Shown in pieces: positions 10,573-20,131 of a stretch of 64,000 nucleotides of DNA. The stretch comes from Stenotrophomonas sp. UBA7346 (GTDB lineage: Bacteria; Pseudomonadota; Gammaproteobacteria; Xanthomonadales; Xanthomonadaceae): NCBI GenBank assembly GCA_002471015.1, contig DKPB01000083.1:1-64000 (forward strand), written 5' to 3'. The notes beneath the pieces are model-generated. The model ran no database searches and had not been told where the DNA came from. It saw nothing but the letters and a program-made list of their open reading frames with translations. Made by a program: the position numbers and the translations under genes. How positions within the stretch are numbered: position 1 is the stretch's first letter; each line of letters opens with the position of its first letter.

Positions 10573-10821
10573 ATGTTTATCGTGATCCTGCTCAAAGGGC
10601 AGAACCGCTACGCGCGCGAGCGCTGGGAAAAACTGCCGGAAGTGGTCGATTACGACGGCCACGGGTTTTCGCTGCGGGCCGGCCCCCGCCAACCACTGCC
10701 CACCACCCAGCAGTGGGATCCGGTGGCGGTGTATGCCCCGGACGAACTGACTGAAGAAGAGTTCCAGGAAATCTACGAGCTCAACCGCCACCACATCACA
10801 GAACTGGGCTTGAAATACTGA
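10573..10821 (+). CDS. Small conserved protein of unknown function
   Basis: This 82-residue protein (MFIVILLKGQNRYARERWEK...) has no signal peptide. It contains an acidic patch ending in ELTEEEFQEIYELN. The ATG is preceded by GGGAG at a good distance. The short length, balanced composition and clear ribosome site support a real gene. I cannot name a family. It is divergent from the lipocalin operon and precedes the large channel gene. Confidence 0.65.
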   Translation: MFIVILLKGQNRYARERWEKLPEVVDYDGHGFSLRAGPRQPLPTTQQWDPVAVYAPDELTEEEFQEIYELNRHHITELGLKY

Positions 10822-10870
10822 GCCCGTGCGCCGGGTTCGCATGCAGCCCACATCGGCTGGCTTATAGTTC

Positions 10871-13318
10871 GTGGCAGGCGCGGTGGTCCGCGCAAGCCGG
10901 TGCGTCGCTTTGTCTGCCCAACGCCTGATCCAGCCGCTGCGTGCGGTGCTGCTTGTGTTCCTGTTGTCGGCCGGCACGGTCTGGGCAGCCCCTGACGGCA
11001 ATGCCGAGCTGACCCCGCAGGTGCGCATCGAACAGGCCTCGCGAGCGTTTGACGCGGTCAAGCGCGCAGTTACTGATGCCGATGCGCCGGAAACCCTCAA
11101 GACCCTGGCCGAGCGTGCCACCCAGGCCCAGCGCGACGCCGAGGCGGCGGTGCAGGCACTGCAGCCGGAGCTGACCCAGCTTGATGCCCGCATCGAGCAA
11201 CTGGGGCCCGCACCGGAGGGCGGCGAGGACGCCGGCATCGCCCGCCAACGCAAGCTGTTGGGCCAGCAGCGCAGCCAGGTGGACGCCGACATCAAGCGCG
11301 GCAAACTGCTGGCCGAGGACGCCAAGCAGGCCAGCGAATCGATCGAGAAGATGCGCGCGCAGCAGTTTGGTGAGCAGCTCGGGCGCAAGGTTGGCTCGCC
11401 GCTGTCACCGGCGCTGTGGCGCGAATTCGCCCAGCATCTGCCGGACGACCTGGGGCGTGTCCACTCGCTGTATCTGCAGGCCAGCAAAGGACTGCTGCAA
11501 GCCGCTGCCAAGCAGGGTTGGGGTACGCCCTTGCTGGGCGCTGCGCTGGCGCTGGTACTGCTGTTTCCGCTGCGCCTGTGGCTGCGCCACCTGGGGCGCC
11601 GCTATGCCGCGTCCGAACGCGCACCTGCCGGTCGCCTGCGGCGCACCGGCCTGGCGGTGTGGCTGCTGCTGGTAGGCACCCTGTTGCCGGGTCTGGCGGC
11701 ATGGGTACTGGTCAGCAGCCTGCGCGCGATCTCGGCGATCGCGCCACGCCTGGAATCGGTGGCCGATACCTTCGTGATGGCCACCTTCGTGGCGGCCTTC
11801 ATCAGTGCGCTGGCAGCAGCGCTGCTGGTGCCCAAGCGCCCGTCATGGCGACTGCTCGACATCGATGACCTGGCCGCCGGGCGCCTGCGTCGCTTCGCCT
11901 GGGGTGCTGCGGGCCTGACCTGGCTGACCATGCTGCTGCGCGAGATAAACCGCTCGGCGCGCACCTCGGCGGTCAGCACCATCACCCTGGATGGCCTGAT
12001 CGCGCTGACCTATGTGGTGCTTATCATGCTGATGCTGGCCACGCTGGCCGGCCTGCACCGGCGTCGCGCGGCGGCAGCGGCGCAGGCCGAGCGCGATGCC
12101 GGCGGCGGGCATACGCCCAGGGCGCCGCGCAGCGGCTGGCTGGTGATCGCGCGGCTGGGTGGCTACCTGACGATCTGTGCGGCGCTGGTCGCCACCTTGA
12201 TGGGCTATCTCAACTTCGCCATGTTCACCGCCCAGCAGATGGTCTGGATCACGGTGGTGGTGTTGGCGACCACCTTGCTGATGCGCTTTGCCGATGACTT
12301 CGCGTTGTGGCTGCTGGCCCCGGACAGCACCATGGGACGCATGCTGCGGCTGTCCACCGGCCTGCCCGCGGCGCGCATGGAACAGGGCGGGGTGCTGCTG
12401 TCGGCAGCATTGCGGGTGGGCCTGGTGTTACTGGGGATCACCGCCGTGGTGGCGCCATTTGGCAACGTCAGCGTGTTGTACGGCTGGCTGGAGCGGCTGG
12501 CCGCCGGCATCAAGATCGGCGACAGCCTGCTGACCCCGGCCTCGATCTTCAGCGCGGTGCTGGTGCTGGTGCTGGGCCTGGCGCTGATGCGCGTGCTGCA
12601 GCAATGGCTGGTGGAGACCTATCTGCCCAAGACCGACCTGGATACCGGTGCGCGCAATTCGATCAGCACCGTGGCGCATTATCTGGGCATCGTGCTGGCC
12701 GGGCTGTGGGCACTGGCAGCGCTGGGTATCGGTTTCGAGAAGGTGGCGTTGCTGGCCAGTGCGCTGTCGGTAGGTATTGGTTTCGGCCTGCAGGCGATCA
12801 CCCAGAACTTTGTTTCCGGCCTGATCCTGCTGGCCGAGCGACCGGTCAAGATTGGTGACTGGATCAAGATCGGCGATCAGGAGGGCGACATACGGCGCAT
12901 ATCGGTACGTTCCACCGAGATCCAGGTCGGCGACCGTTCAACCCTGATCGTGCCCAATTCGGAGCTGATCACCAAGACCATCCGCAACATGACCATGGCC
13001 AATGCACTGGGCCGCATCCAGGTGCAGTTCTCGGTGCCGCTGGGCACCGACGTGGGCAAGCTGCGGACCTTGTTGCTGGCGATCTATGCCGCCAATGAAA
13101 CCATCCTGGATGACCCGGCACCGTCGTTCTTCATCGACTCGATCAGCGGCGGCCAGGTAGCGGTGAACAGCTTTGCCTATGTGTCGTCCTCGCGCAGTGT
13201 CTACGGCACCCGCAGCGAGGTGTTGTTTGAGCTGCTGCAGCAGAGTGCGGCCAATGGCATTGCCCTGGTCACCCCGACCGACATCCATCTGGTGCGTGAT
13301 CCAGACGAAGCCAGGTAA
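10871..13318 (+). CDS. Large MscS-type mechanosensitive channel with DUF3772 region
   Basis: The protein of about 815 residues has an N-terminal signal peptide ending TVWAA. A helical periplasmic part (roughly 30-170, DUF3772-like) is followed by about ten membrane segments. The conserved MscS pore and beta domain sits near the end (FGLQAITQNFVSGLILLAE, then RPVKIGDWIKIGD and RSTLIVPNSEL). Such channels open on osmotic down-shock and sit in the inner membrane. The start is uncertain: GTG at 10871 has no ribosome site, and a TTG at 10910 would still keep the signal peptide. A repeat array follows the gene. Confidence 0.85.
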   Translation: MAGAVVRASRCVALSAQRLIQPLRAVLLVFLLSAGTVWAAPDGNAELTPQVRIEQASRAFDAVKRAVTDADAPETLKTLAERATQAQRDAEAAVQALQPELTQLDARIEQLGPAPEGGEDAGIARQRKLLGQQRSQVDADIKRGKLLAEDAKQASESIEKMRAQQFGEQLGRKVGSPLSPALWREFAQHLPDDLGRVHSLYLQASKGLLQAAAKQGWGTPLLGAALALVLLFPLRLWLRHLGRRYAASERAPAGRLRRTGLAVWLLLVGTLLPGLAAWVLVSSLRAISAIAPRLESVADTFVMATFVAAFISALAAALLVPKRPSWRLLDIDDLAAGRLRRFAWGAAGLTWLTMLLREINRSARTSAVSTITLDGLIALTYVVLIMLMLATLAGLHRRRAAAAAQAERDAGGGHTPRAPRSGWLVIARLGGYLTICAALVATLMGYLNFAMFTAQQMVWITVVVLATTLLMRFADDFALWLLAPDSTMGRMLRLSTGLPAARMEQGGVLLSAALRVGLVLLGITAVVAPFGNVSVLYGWLERLAAGIKIGDSLLTPASIFSAVLVLVLGLALMRVLQQWLVETYLPKTDLDTGARNSISTVAHYLGIVLAGLWALAALGIGFEKVALLASALSVGIGFGLQAITQNFVSGLILLAERPVKIGDWIKIGDQEGDIRRISVRSTEIQVGDRSTLIVPNSELITKTIRNMTMANALGRIQVQFSVPLGTDVGKLRTLLLAIYAANETILDDPAPSFFIDSISGGQVAVNSFAYVSSSRSVYGTRSEVLFELLQQSAANGIALVTPTDIHLVRDPDEAR

Positions 13319-13333
13319 GGGCGGGTGTTGTAT

Positions 13334-13550
13334 GCGTAATGCCGAGCCATGCTCGGCAGGGGCTTTCCAAGCCAAGGTCAAAAGCTACCCCTCCCTAGCC
13401 CTCCCCTTGGCTTCGCCAAAGGGAGGGGGCGTAGTGCCGAGCCATGCTCGGCAGGGGCTTTCCCGGCCAAGCTGAAAGCGACCCCTCCCCAGCCCTCCCT
13501 TTGGCGAAGCCAAAGGGAGGGGGTGTGCCGAGCATGGCTCGGCACTACAG
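13334..13550. repeat. Composite SMAG plus family B array
   Basis: Two direct units of about 95 bases (starting at 13341 and 13436) each consist of a SMAG palindrome (GCCGAGCCATGCTCGGC with a GTA(G/A)T lead), a GGGGCTTTCC linker and a family B palindrome. An inverted SMAG (13527-13550) closes the array. The two units differ mainly in the linker. It fills the gap between the convergent channel and opgB genes and could block read-through. Confidence 0.85.
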
Positions 13551-13558
13551 GATGCGGG

Positions 13559-15661
13559 TTACGAGCGCGGGTGCTCGGTCTTCATCGGCAGCAGCGCGTA
13601 GTCGTCCACGGCAAGCTGCTCGGCATGGTTCAGCCATGCACGGATCTCGAGATCGTCGATCGCGTGATCCAGGCCTACCGGCATGCGGATGCGGCCGTCG
13701 GCATCCGCCTGCACCCATTGCTGGGCAACCACCACCTTGCGCTTGGACGACACGGCTTCCACCCAGAACGCCCGCTGCGGGCGCTGCGCCGCATACAGTT
13801 CCAGGATGTACTGGCCGGGGCCGGTGTGGCGCGGCTGGCGGCTGATCATGCGCGACTGGCGCACGTTCGGGCGCTGGCCGTTGAAGGCCTGCAATGGCGC
13901 ATCCACGGCCACGCCACGGCGCAGCTGGTTGTCGCGATACATGCGCATGCCCTGTTTCTCATCCACCAGCAGGGCACACCATTGGCCATCGGCCGAGCCG
14001 TCCTCGAAAGCGGTGCAGCGGTCGACATAGGCCAGGCGGTGGTGCGGATCGGCTTCCTCGAACTTGCGTGAGGTGTTCTCCAGGTACATCGACTTCAACG
14101 CCCACTGCTCGTCGTACTCCAGCAGCACCGGTGGTTGCACCTTCTGCACGCCGACCAGCACCTGGTCGTCCTCCAGGCGCAGCATGCGGGTTTGTTCACC
14201 CAGCCACAGCGAACGCGCGAAGGCGCGATAGCGGGCGTAATCACGCTGATCGGTCTGCAAGGCGGCGTAGCTGGCGCTGGTGGCGGCCGGTGGGGTCAGC
14301 AGCGAGCGGCCAAAGCCGATGGCATGGATGGCGGGATCGATGAGGTGCAGTGCGGTGGCACCGGAGTCCAGCGTGGTGCCAGCACGGGCCACGATCTGCC
14401 GCGGCTGCACGTCCTTGCCCAGGAACAGCAGCAGGTTCTCGCGGTGCTGTTTTTCCAGCACATCGCTCAGGTCATTGGGCATGGCCAGGTGATCGGAGGC
14501 GATCACGATCAGGGTGTTGTCGGCAAACGCGCTGTCGCGGATGCGCTGCACCAGCTGCGAGATCAACCGGTCGCTGCACTTGAGCGCGTTGAGCAGGCCG
14601 ATGTTGCCGTACTGGCTGCGGTAGCGCGTGTTCCTGCAGGCCACCGGCAGGTGGCCGGCCGGGTGGTGGGTATCCATGGTCAAGGTGGTCAGCATGAACG
14701 GTGTGCCGGCCTGCGACAGCTCGGTGAAGCGCGCATAGGCCTGCTCCAGCAGCACATCGTCGTGGACGCCCCAGGGCGAGAAATGCTTCTTGCCAATGTC
14801 CTGTTGCTGGAACCACTCCAGATCGCGCACATCGTCGAAGCCATGGCTGCGCAGGAAGTCGGCCTTGGCTGCGAACTGGCCGTTGGCGCCGCCCATGTAG
14901 TGGTTGCTGTAGCCCTGCTGCTTCAGGTAATCACCCAGACAGAAGGCTTCGGGCAGGAACTGGCCCAACCGGCCCATGCTGTTCTCATCGCCCTGTGCGG
15001 TGGTCAACGGCACGCCGCACATCGACGACACCAGCCCGGCGATGGTCCAGCCGCTGCCATCGGCCGAGGCGATGTTGCGGAAATCCAGGGCCTCGCCGGC
15101 AAGACGCGCGATGTTTGGCATCAAGCCCGGGAACACGGCCTCGTTCAGGTAGGTGCGCTCCAGGCTTTCACCGTAGATCCAGACGATGTTGGGCCGCTTG
15201 GCCAATGGCTGTGATGGCAGCAGGTATTCGGGGGCGACGGCGCTGTAATCCACCGGCTGCATCTGCTGGTAGACGCGCCGACCATCGGCGTACAGCGGAC
15301 TGAGGGCGACCGTCGCCACCAGTGCCGCGGCGAAGCCGGCAAACACCGCTCCGCCATGGCGGGGCAGTTGCAGGCGGCGCACGCGCAGCAATGCAAAGGG
15401 CAGCAGGGAGATCAGCATCAGGCCGATGAAGCCGGCGATATACCCGCCAAAATCGGCGACACCGGCGCCTTCCATGTCGCTGCGCAGGTGATAGAGGGTG
15501 GCGGAGTTGATGCCGTCACCACTGAGCTTGTCGATCAGCCACCAGCTACTCAACAACAACGACAGCAGGCAGAGCAGGGCGGCCTTGGTGCGGGCCAGTA
15601 CGGGGGAGAGCAGCAGCAGCACAACGAGCGCGGCCAGGCACAGCCAGATGATCCAATGCAT
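13559..15661 (-). CDS. opgB: Phosphoglycerol transferase I (OpgB/MdoB)
   Basis: The 700-residue protein has N-terminal membrane helices and then a periplasmic sulfatase/alkaline-phosphatase-type domain. It aligns by eye with E. coli OpgB: SGDGINSATLYHL, YGESLERTY, GWTIAGLVSS, TMDTHHPAG, ASDHLAMPND and TLDSGATALHL. OpgB moves phosphoglycerol from phosphatidylglycerol to periplasmic glucans. The start ATG lacks a good ribosome site. The last 150 residues are the least conserved part. A promoter region of about 280 bases separates it from the divergent gene at 15944. Confidence 0.88.
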   Translation of the reverse strand: MHWIIWLCLAALVVLLLLSPVLARTKAALLCLLSLLLSSWWLIDKLSGDGINSATLYHLRSDMEGAGVADFGGYIAGFIGLMLISLLPFALLRVRRLQLPRHGGAVFAGFAAALVATVALSPLYADGRRVYQQMQPVDYSAVAPEYLLPSQPLAKRPNIVWIYGESLERTYLNEAVFPGLMPNIARLAGEALDFRNIASADGSGWTIAGLVSSMCGVPLTTAQGDENSMGRLGQFLPEAFCLGDYLKQQGYSNHYMGGANGQFAAKADFLRSHGFDDVRDLEWFQQQDIGKKHFSPWGVHDDVLLEQAYARFTELSQAGTPFMLTTLTMDTHHPAGHLPVACRNTRYRSQYGNIGLLNALKCSDRLISQLVQRIRDSAFADNTLIVIASDHLAMPNDLSDVLEKQHRENLLLFLGKDVQPRQIVARAGTTLDSGATALHLIDPAIHAIGFGRSLLTPPAATSASYAALQTDQRDYARYRAFARSLWLGEQTRMLRLEDDQVLVGVQKVQPPVLLEYDEQWALKSMYLENTSRKFEEADPHHRLAYVDRCTAFEDGSADGQWCALLVDEKQGMRMYRDNQLRRGVAVDAPLQAFNGQRPNVRQSRMISRQPRHTGPGQYILELYAAQRPQRAFWVEAVSSKRKVVVAQQWVQADADGRIRMPVGLDHAIDDLEIRAWLNHAEQLAVDDYALLPMKTEHPRS

Positions 15662-15836
15662 GCGGTCACTTGCGGTAGCGGAGGAGGTAGCAGCGGCCGC
15701 GGCCGCCGTCGCCTACCACCACGCCATGACATGCGGGTGACGGAAGGGACGCCCGGATGGTGCCAAGCCAAACCTGACTGAAATGTTTTTTGGTGACGGG
15801 GGCAGGAAAACCCCTATTCATCTTCCCATCACACAT

Positions 15837-15861
15837 CCGCAGGCACAGTACACACCTGCGG
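15837..15861. repeat. 7-bp inverted repeat in the opgB upstream region
   Basis: CCGCAGG and CCTGCGG flank an 11-base spacer in the 282-base gap between the divergent opgB and 15944 genes. It could be a regulator site. Nothing else in that gap looks like a gene. Confidence 0.3.
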
Positions 15862-15943
15862 AAGGGATGCGGGCGATCACTGCCCGGGACCGCCGCGATT
15901 GCCGCAGCGCTTGGCTGCCACTGGCATCGCCTTCAGGACACGC

Positions 15944-16639
15944 ATGGACACCACCACCCGTATGCCGGCGTTGTTCGCTGGCCACGACAGTATTGCGCGC
16001 GCTTCAGCCACCACCGCCGTAAGACGGTGCTGGCAGGATGTGGCGGCGCATTTCCCGCAACCGCGTGCCGTTGTCTGCGTGGCGGCGCAATGGCAGACCG
16101 AGGGCATCTGCATCAGCATCGCTCCGGAGCACGAAAGCCCGCATGTATTGCAGACCGTGTCGGCGCGCGTGGCACGCCGCATAAATGGTTTGCTGGACCT
16201 GCCGGGCGCGCGCCTGGACAGCAGCCATGCCCTCAACGACGAGGTCGTCGCCCTGGTGCAGGGCCTGTATCCGCACGCTTCGATCCCGGTCGTGCAGGTC
16301 AGTCTGGACACCGCCTTGTCGCCATTGGAACACGCGGCGCTGGGTGCGTGGCTGCGGCCTCTGCGCGAGCAGGGCATCCTGATCCTGGGCATCGGCAGCA
16401 TGGTTGCCGGCAATCGCACGGCTTATGCCGCGCAACTTCGCGAGCTGGTCGGCCACGGCAACATCGCTGCCCTGGCCGAGCTGCAGGCGCTGCAGCACGA
16501 CGCTGCCGCGTTCCTGCCTTTGCTGTACACCCTGGCGGTGCGCGCGGACGGCGACAGCGTGCAGTTGTTCGATGAGGTCTGCGAGGGTACCCCCAGCACC
16601 TCGGTGCTGCTGCGGCCGGATCCGCTGCCGCGCTGCTAA
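15944..16639 (+). CDS. Class III extradiol dioxygenase homologue (YgiD/DODA family), probably inactive
   Basis: The 231-residue protein follows the DODA family in order: TRMPALFAGHDS, then RAVVCVAAQW, a long helical part, IPVVQVSLDT, EQGILILGIGSMVAGNRT and FLPLLYTLAV. In active enzymes such as E. coli YgiD, metal and catalytic His residues lie in SAHW, GNVVHN and EHYLPLLY. Here those positions read AAQW, GSMVAGN and AAFLPLLY, so three key His residues are lost and only the first His (GHD) remains. It is also about 30 residues shorter. It is probably a pseudoenzyme rather than a dioxygenase. Its 3' end overlaps the convergent gene by four bases. Confidence 0.75.
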   Translation: MDTTTRMPALFAGHDSIARASATTAVRRCWQDVAAHFPQPRAVVCVAAQWQTEGICISIAPEHESPHVLQTVSARVARRINGLLDLPGARLDSSHALNDEVVALVQGLYPHASIPVVQVSLDTALSPLEHAALGAWLRPLREQGILILGIGSMVAGNRTAYAAQLRELVGHGNIAALAELQALQHDAAAFLPLLYTLAVRADGDSVQLFDEVCEGTPSTSVLLRPDPLPRC

Positions 16640-18333
16640 CGGTGGCTGCGCTCCTCGCGTTCGCGTGCGCGTGTGCGGCGGTCGAACAGTAACGAACTGA
16701 CGATCAGGCCCATGCCGATCACCACGCCCAGGATGAACAGCACGATGGCGAAGGTCGGGTAGCCCAGCAGCGTCCAGCGCGAAGGCACCCGCATCAGCAG
16801 CGCCGAGGACAGCAGCAGCGCGGCGGTGATCAGGCCGGCGGCGATGCGGTTGGCCACCTTCTGGATGTTTTCCATCAGGCGTGACTCTTCCAGGCCGGTG
16901 ACCTTCATTTGCAGGCGATTCTCGGCCAGTAGGCTGAGGATGTCGGACATGCGCCGCGGCCCGGTACGCAGCAGCTGCTGCAGTTCCATCGCCTCGCTGG
17001 CCAGGTTGGCGGCCGACAGCGATTTGCGGAAGTGCGCGCGCATCACGTGCTGCAGTTGCTTCTCCACCACGCGGCGGGTGTCCAGCTCCGGTGCAAGCAC
17101 GCGGCACACGCCTTCCAGGTTGAGCAGGGCCTTGCCGAGCAGGCTCAGTTCCGGTGGCGTGCGCAGGTTGGCGGCGGTGGCGGTGCGCACGATCTCCAGC
17201 ACCACATGGCCTTCGGACAGGGTGCCGTTGGCCGCATAGCGGGCGATCATCTGCCCGGTTTCGCGCAGGTAGCGTTCCTCGTCGTAGTCCTCCAGGCGGG
17301 TACTGATGCCGATGATCTCGTCGGCCACCTCCTCGCCACGGCCATCGACGGCGGCAAACAGCACCTTGAGCAGGCGCTCGCGCAGCCGCGGCGGGACGTG
17401 CGCCACCATGCCCAGGTCGAAGATCGCCAGCTGCCCCTGCGGGGTGACGCGCAGGTTGCCTGGGTGTGGGTCGGCGTGGATCTCGCCGTGGACGAAGATC
17501 TGGTCCAGGTAGCCGCGCACCAGTGCCGCGGCCAGCGGCTCCATCGATTGCTCGGTGCGGCGCACCGGCGGTATGGCGTCCACGCGCACGCCCTGCACCA
17601 GTTCCATCGTCAGCACCCGGCGGCTGGACAGGTCCCAGACCGGCTGTGGTATCCACAGCTCGGGGTAGGGCTGCAGGTGCTGGCCGAAGCGGGCCAGGTT
17701 GGCGGCCTCGGTCTGGTAGTCCAGTTCCATCCGCAGGGTCTTGGCGAACTCGTCCAGCCAGTCGGAGAAGCGCACCTTGCGGCCTACCCGGGTCAGGTGG
17801 TCGGCGGCGGTGGCAAAGCTGCGCAGCACGCCGATGTCCGATCGCAGCTGGGTGGCGATGTCCGGCTTCTGTACCTTCACCGCCACCTGGCGGCCGTCGT
17901 GCAGCTCGGCCTGGTGAACCTGGGCAATGGATGCGCAGCCCAGGGGCTCGGGGTCGAACCAGGCGAAGATCTTGTCGACCGGCGCTCCCAGCTCCTCTTC
18001 GACCACCGCGCGGATCTGTGCCACCGGGATCGCTGCGACCTGCTCCTGCATGCGCTCCAGCGCGGTGACGTATTCCGGCGGAATCATGTCCGGGCGGGTG
18101 GACAGCACCTGCCCCAGCTTGACGAAGGTAGTGCCCAGGGCCTCCAGGTCGGAGACGAACTGGGTGGGGTCGCCGGCGGTCGGTGCCTTGCCCAGGCGTG
18201 GTATCTCGCCATCCAGGGAGATGCCGGAGAACACGCCGGAGTGGCGGTAGCGCAGCAGCAGCCGCACGATCTGCTGGCGGCGGCTCATGCCACCGATGGT
18301 CGAGGGACTGTCGTTGCTGATCGGCTCGCTCAC
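16636..18333 (-). CDS. UbiB/ABC1-family atypical kinase
   Basis: The 565-residue protein has the ABC1 kinase-like marks: KxGQ-type motif VKLGQVLSTRPDMIP, the Ala-rich loop LGCASIAQVHQAEL, Lys in VAVKVQKP, and HADPHPGNL with IFDLGMV. Two C-terminal membrane helices follow, ending in a charged tail. UbiB proteins are needed for ubiquinone synthesis and act as ATPases in lipid handling. A second UbiB-like protein may exist elsewhere, so I do not call it ubiB itself. It starts with GTG at 18331-18333 behind GAGGAG, and its stop overlaps the convergent gene. Confidence 0.85.
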   Translation of the reverse strand: MSEPISNDSPSTIGGMSRRQQIVRLLLRYRHSGVFSGISLDGEIPRLGKAPTAGDPTQFVSDLEALGTTFVKLGQVLSTRPDMIPPEYVTALERMQEQVAAIPVAQIRAVVEEELGAPVDKIFAWFDPEPLGCASIAQVHQAELHDGRQVAVKVQKPDIATQLRSDIGVLRSFATAADHLTRVGRKVRFSDWLDEFAKTLRMELDYQTEAANLARFGQHLQPYPELWIPQPVWDLSSRRVLTMELVQGVRVDAIPPVRRTEQSMEPLAAALVRGYLDQIFVHGEIHADPHPGNLRVTPQGQLAIFDLGMVAHVPPRLRERLLKVLFAAVDGRGEEVADEIIGISTRLEDYDEERYLRETGQMIARYAANGTLSEGHVVLEIVRTATAANLRTPPELSLLGKALLNLEGVCRVLAPELDTRRVVEKQLQHVMRAHFRKSLSAANLASEAMELQQLLRTGPRRMSDILSLLAENRLQMKVTGLEESRLMENIQKVANRIAAGLITAALLLSSALLMRVPSRWTLLGYPTFAIVLFILGVVIGMGLIVSSLLFDRRTRAREREERSHR

Positions 18334-18459
18334 TGCTTGCTCCTCGTGGCCAGACCCGCAGTGTCGCCGTTGCCGGGTTGGCGGTGGGTGAATACGGCAT
18401 CACTACGCATTGGCGGGTGAATCGGTGAGAATCCCGCTTCCCCATACCAACGGTGCCCC

Positions 18460-19368
18460 ATGGCTGGAGCCAGCCTGTTTGCCCTGCTCGACGATATCGC
18501 CACGCTGCTGGACGACGTCTCCATCCTCACCAAGGTTGCCGCCAAGAAGACCGCCGGCGTACTGGGCGATGACCTGGCCTTGAACGCGCAGCAGGTGACC
18601 GGGGTCAGCGCCAACCGCGAACTGCCGGTAGTGTGGGCGGTAGCCAAGGGCTCGCTGCTCAACAAGGCCATCCTGGTGCCGGCGGCGCTGGCCATCAGTG
18701 CCTGGCTGCCGTGGGCGATCACCCCGCTGATGATGCTTGGCGGCGCTTTCCTCTGCTATGAAGGCGTGGAGAAGCTGGCGCACAAGTTCCTGCATTCCAA
18801 GGAAGAGGACGCCGCCCACAAGGCCGAACTCAACCGCGCATTGGCCGATGACAGGACCGATGTGGTGGCGTGGGAGAAGGACAAGATCAAGGGTGCGGTG
18901 CGCACCGATTTCATCCTCTCGGCCGAGATCATCGTGCTGTCGCTGGGAGTGATCTCCGACGCGCCGTTCGGGCAGCAGGTGGCGGCTTTGATCGCCATCG
19001 CCATCGGCATGACCGTGTTCGTCTACGGGCTGGTGGCCGGCATCGTCAAGCTGGATGACCTGGGGGCATGGCTGCTGGACAAGGGGCGTGCGCTGGCCGC
19101 ATTGGGTCGGGGCATTCTGCATGCCACGCCATGGCTGATGCGCGGCCTGTCCATTGCCGGTACAGCGGCAATGTTCCTGGTGGGCGGTGGCATCCTGGTT
19201 CATGCCATCCCGGCGCTGCACCACTTCGTGCTGGGGCTGGCGCCGGACAACTTGGCATGGCTGGCCAACGCCCTGGGCAGCGTGGTGGTGGGCATCCTGA
19301 TTGGTGCGCTAGTGCTTGCCGGGGTGACCTTGTTCCAGCGCATGCGCGGCGCCAAGCCCGCACATTGA
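18460..19368 (+). CDS. yedI: DUF808 membrane protein (YedI-like)
   Basis: The 302-residue protein has an N-terminal motif SLFALLDDIATLLDDVS, then KVAAKKTAGVLGDDLALNAQ, which marks the DUF808/YedI family. Several long hydrophobic segments follow (around 70-100, 155-200 and 240-295). It is an inner-membrane protein of unknown function. The ATG at 18460 starts it directly at the conserved N-terminus. It is divergent from the UbiB-like gene. Confidence 0.88.
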   Translation: MAGASLFALLDDIATLLDDVSILTKVAAKKTAGVLGDDLALNAQQVTGVSANRELPVVWAVAKGSLLNKAILVPAALAISAWLPWAITPLMMLGGAFLCYEGVEKLAHKFLHSKEEDAAHKAELNRALADDRTDVVAWEKDKIKGAVRTDFILSAEIIVLSLGVISDAPFGQQVAALIAIAIGMTVFVYGLVAGIVKLDDLGAWLLDKGRALAALGRGILHATPWLMRGLSIAGTAAMFLVGGGILVHAIPALHHFVLGLAPDNLAWLANALGSVVVGILIGALVLAGVTLFQRMRGAKPAH

Positions 19369-19464
19369 TGCCCGCACGGCGGGAGCGGCGCCGTTGCCTG
19401 CGTTGCGGATAGCTGACGCAGGACGGCTGCGCGCCTGGTGCGGATCGTGCAGTTGCAGCAGCGA

Positions 19465-20127
19465 TTACTTCTGGCCCTGCTGCAGCTCCTGCAGGTACTG
19501 CTGCGCGCGTGCCAGCGATTGACCGGAAAGGCTGTCCAGCAGCCGCTGCCAGCGATGGTCGGCAGGCAGGCGCTGCAGCACCCGCCGCGCCGCCAGCATG
19601 CTGCCGACCATCATGACCGCACCGAAGCCAAGACTGCCGAGGAACCAGGCCGGTGCCATCGTGTAGAGGTCCAGGCCCAGCCACTGGACGCAGGCCCATT
19701 GCAGCGCCAGCAGCCACAGGCAGAACCACGGCAGGCCCAGCGCCAGTTCGCTGAGCGCGGTGAAGCGGCGCAACCGCGCCAGCCGCAGCTGCTGGGCCAG
19801 CACCGGTGCGTCGCTGGCATCCAGGTGCAGGGCAAGCAGGGCACGGGTGATCGAAACCCAGATGGCGGCGATGCCATAGACGTGGAATGCCAGGCCGGTC
19901 AGCAACAGCTGCGGAACCTGCCGGTGCGCGAACCAGAAACCGGCGGCCAAGGCGGTGACCACGATCCACACCAGCAACCACAGCAGCTGCAGGCCGCTGA
20001 AGCAGCGCAGGCGCAGCCGCAAGGCCTGCCTGCGGGGCTGCTGCCAGGCCTGCAGGGCCTGGGCTTCCAGTTGATCGATACGCTGGGCCTGCACGGCCCA
20101 GGCGGCTTTCAGTTCTTCCAGTTCCAT
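19465..20127 (-). CDS. Membrane protein cotranscribed with an ECF sigma factor
   Basis: The ATG at 20125-20127 gives 220 residues. A charged N-terminal helix (MELEELKAAWAVQAQRIDQLE) is followed by four hydrophobic helices. The start lies four bases after the sigma gene stop, so the pair is one operon. The position is typical of an anti-sigma factor, but the zinc-binding HxxxCxxC motif of ZAS-type anti-sigmas is absent. It may sequester or tune the sigma factor from the membrane, or simply be a target. No family name is certain. Confidence 0.65.
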   Translation of the reverse strand: MELEELKAAWAVQAQRIDQLEAQALQAWQQPRRQALRLRLRCFSGLQLLWLLVWIVVTALAAGFWFAHRQVPQLLLTGLAFHVYGIAAIWVSITRALLALHLDASDAPVLAQQLRLARLRRFTALSELALGLPWFCLWLLALQWACVQWLGLDLYTMAPAWFLGSLGFGAVMMVGSMLAARRVLQRLPADHRWQRLLDSLSGQSLARAQQYLQELQQGQK

Positions 20128-20131
20128 GGGC

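Noticed and set aside
16004..18445. Long minus-strand open frame (813 aa) across the DODA-like and UbiB-like genes
   Set aside because: Pro/Arg/Ala-rich composition without domains; it is a frame-shifted shadow of the real UbiB-like gene.
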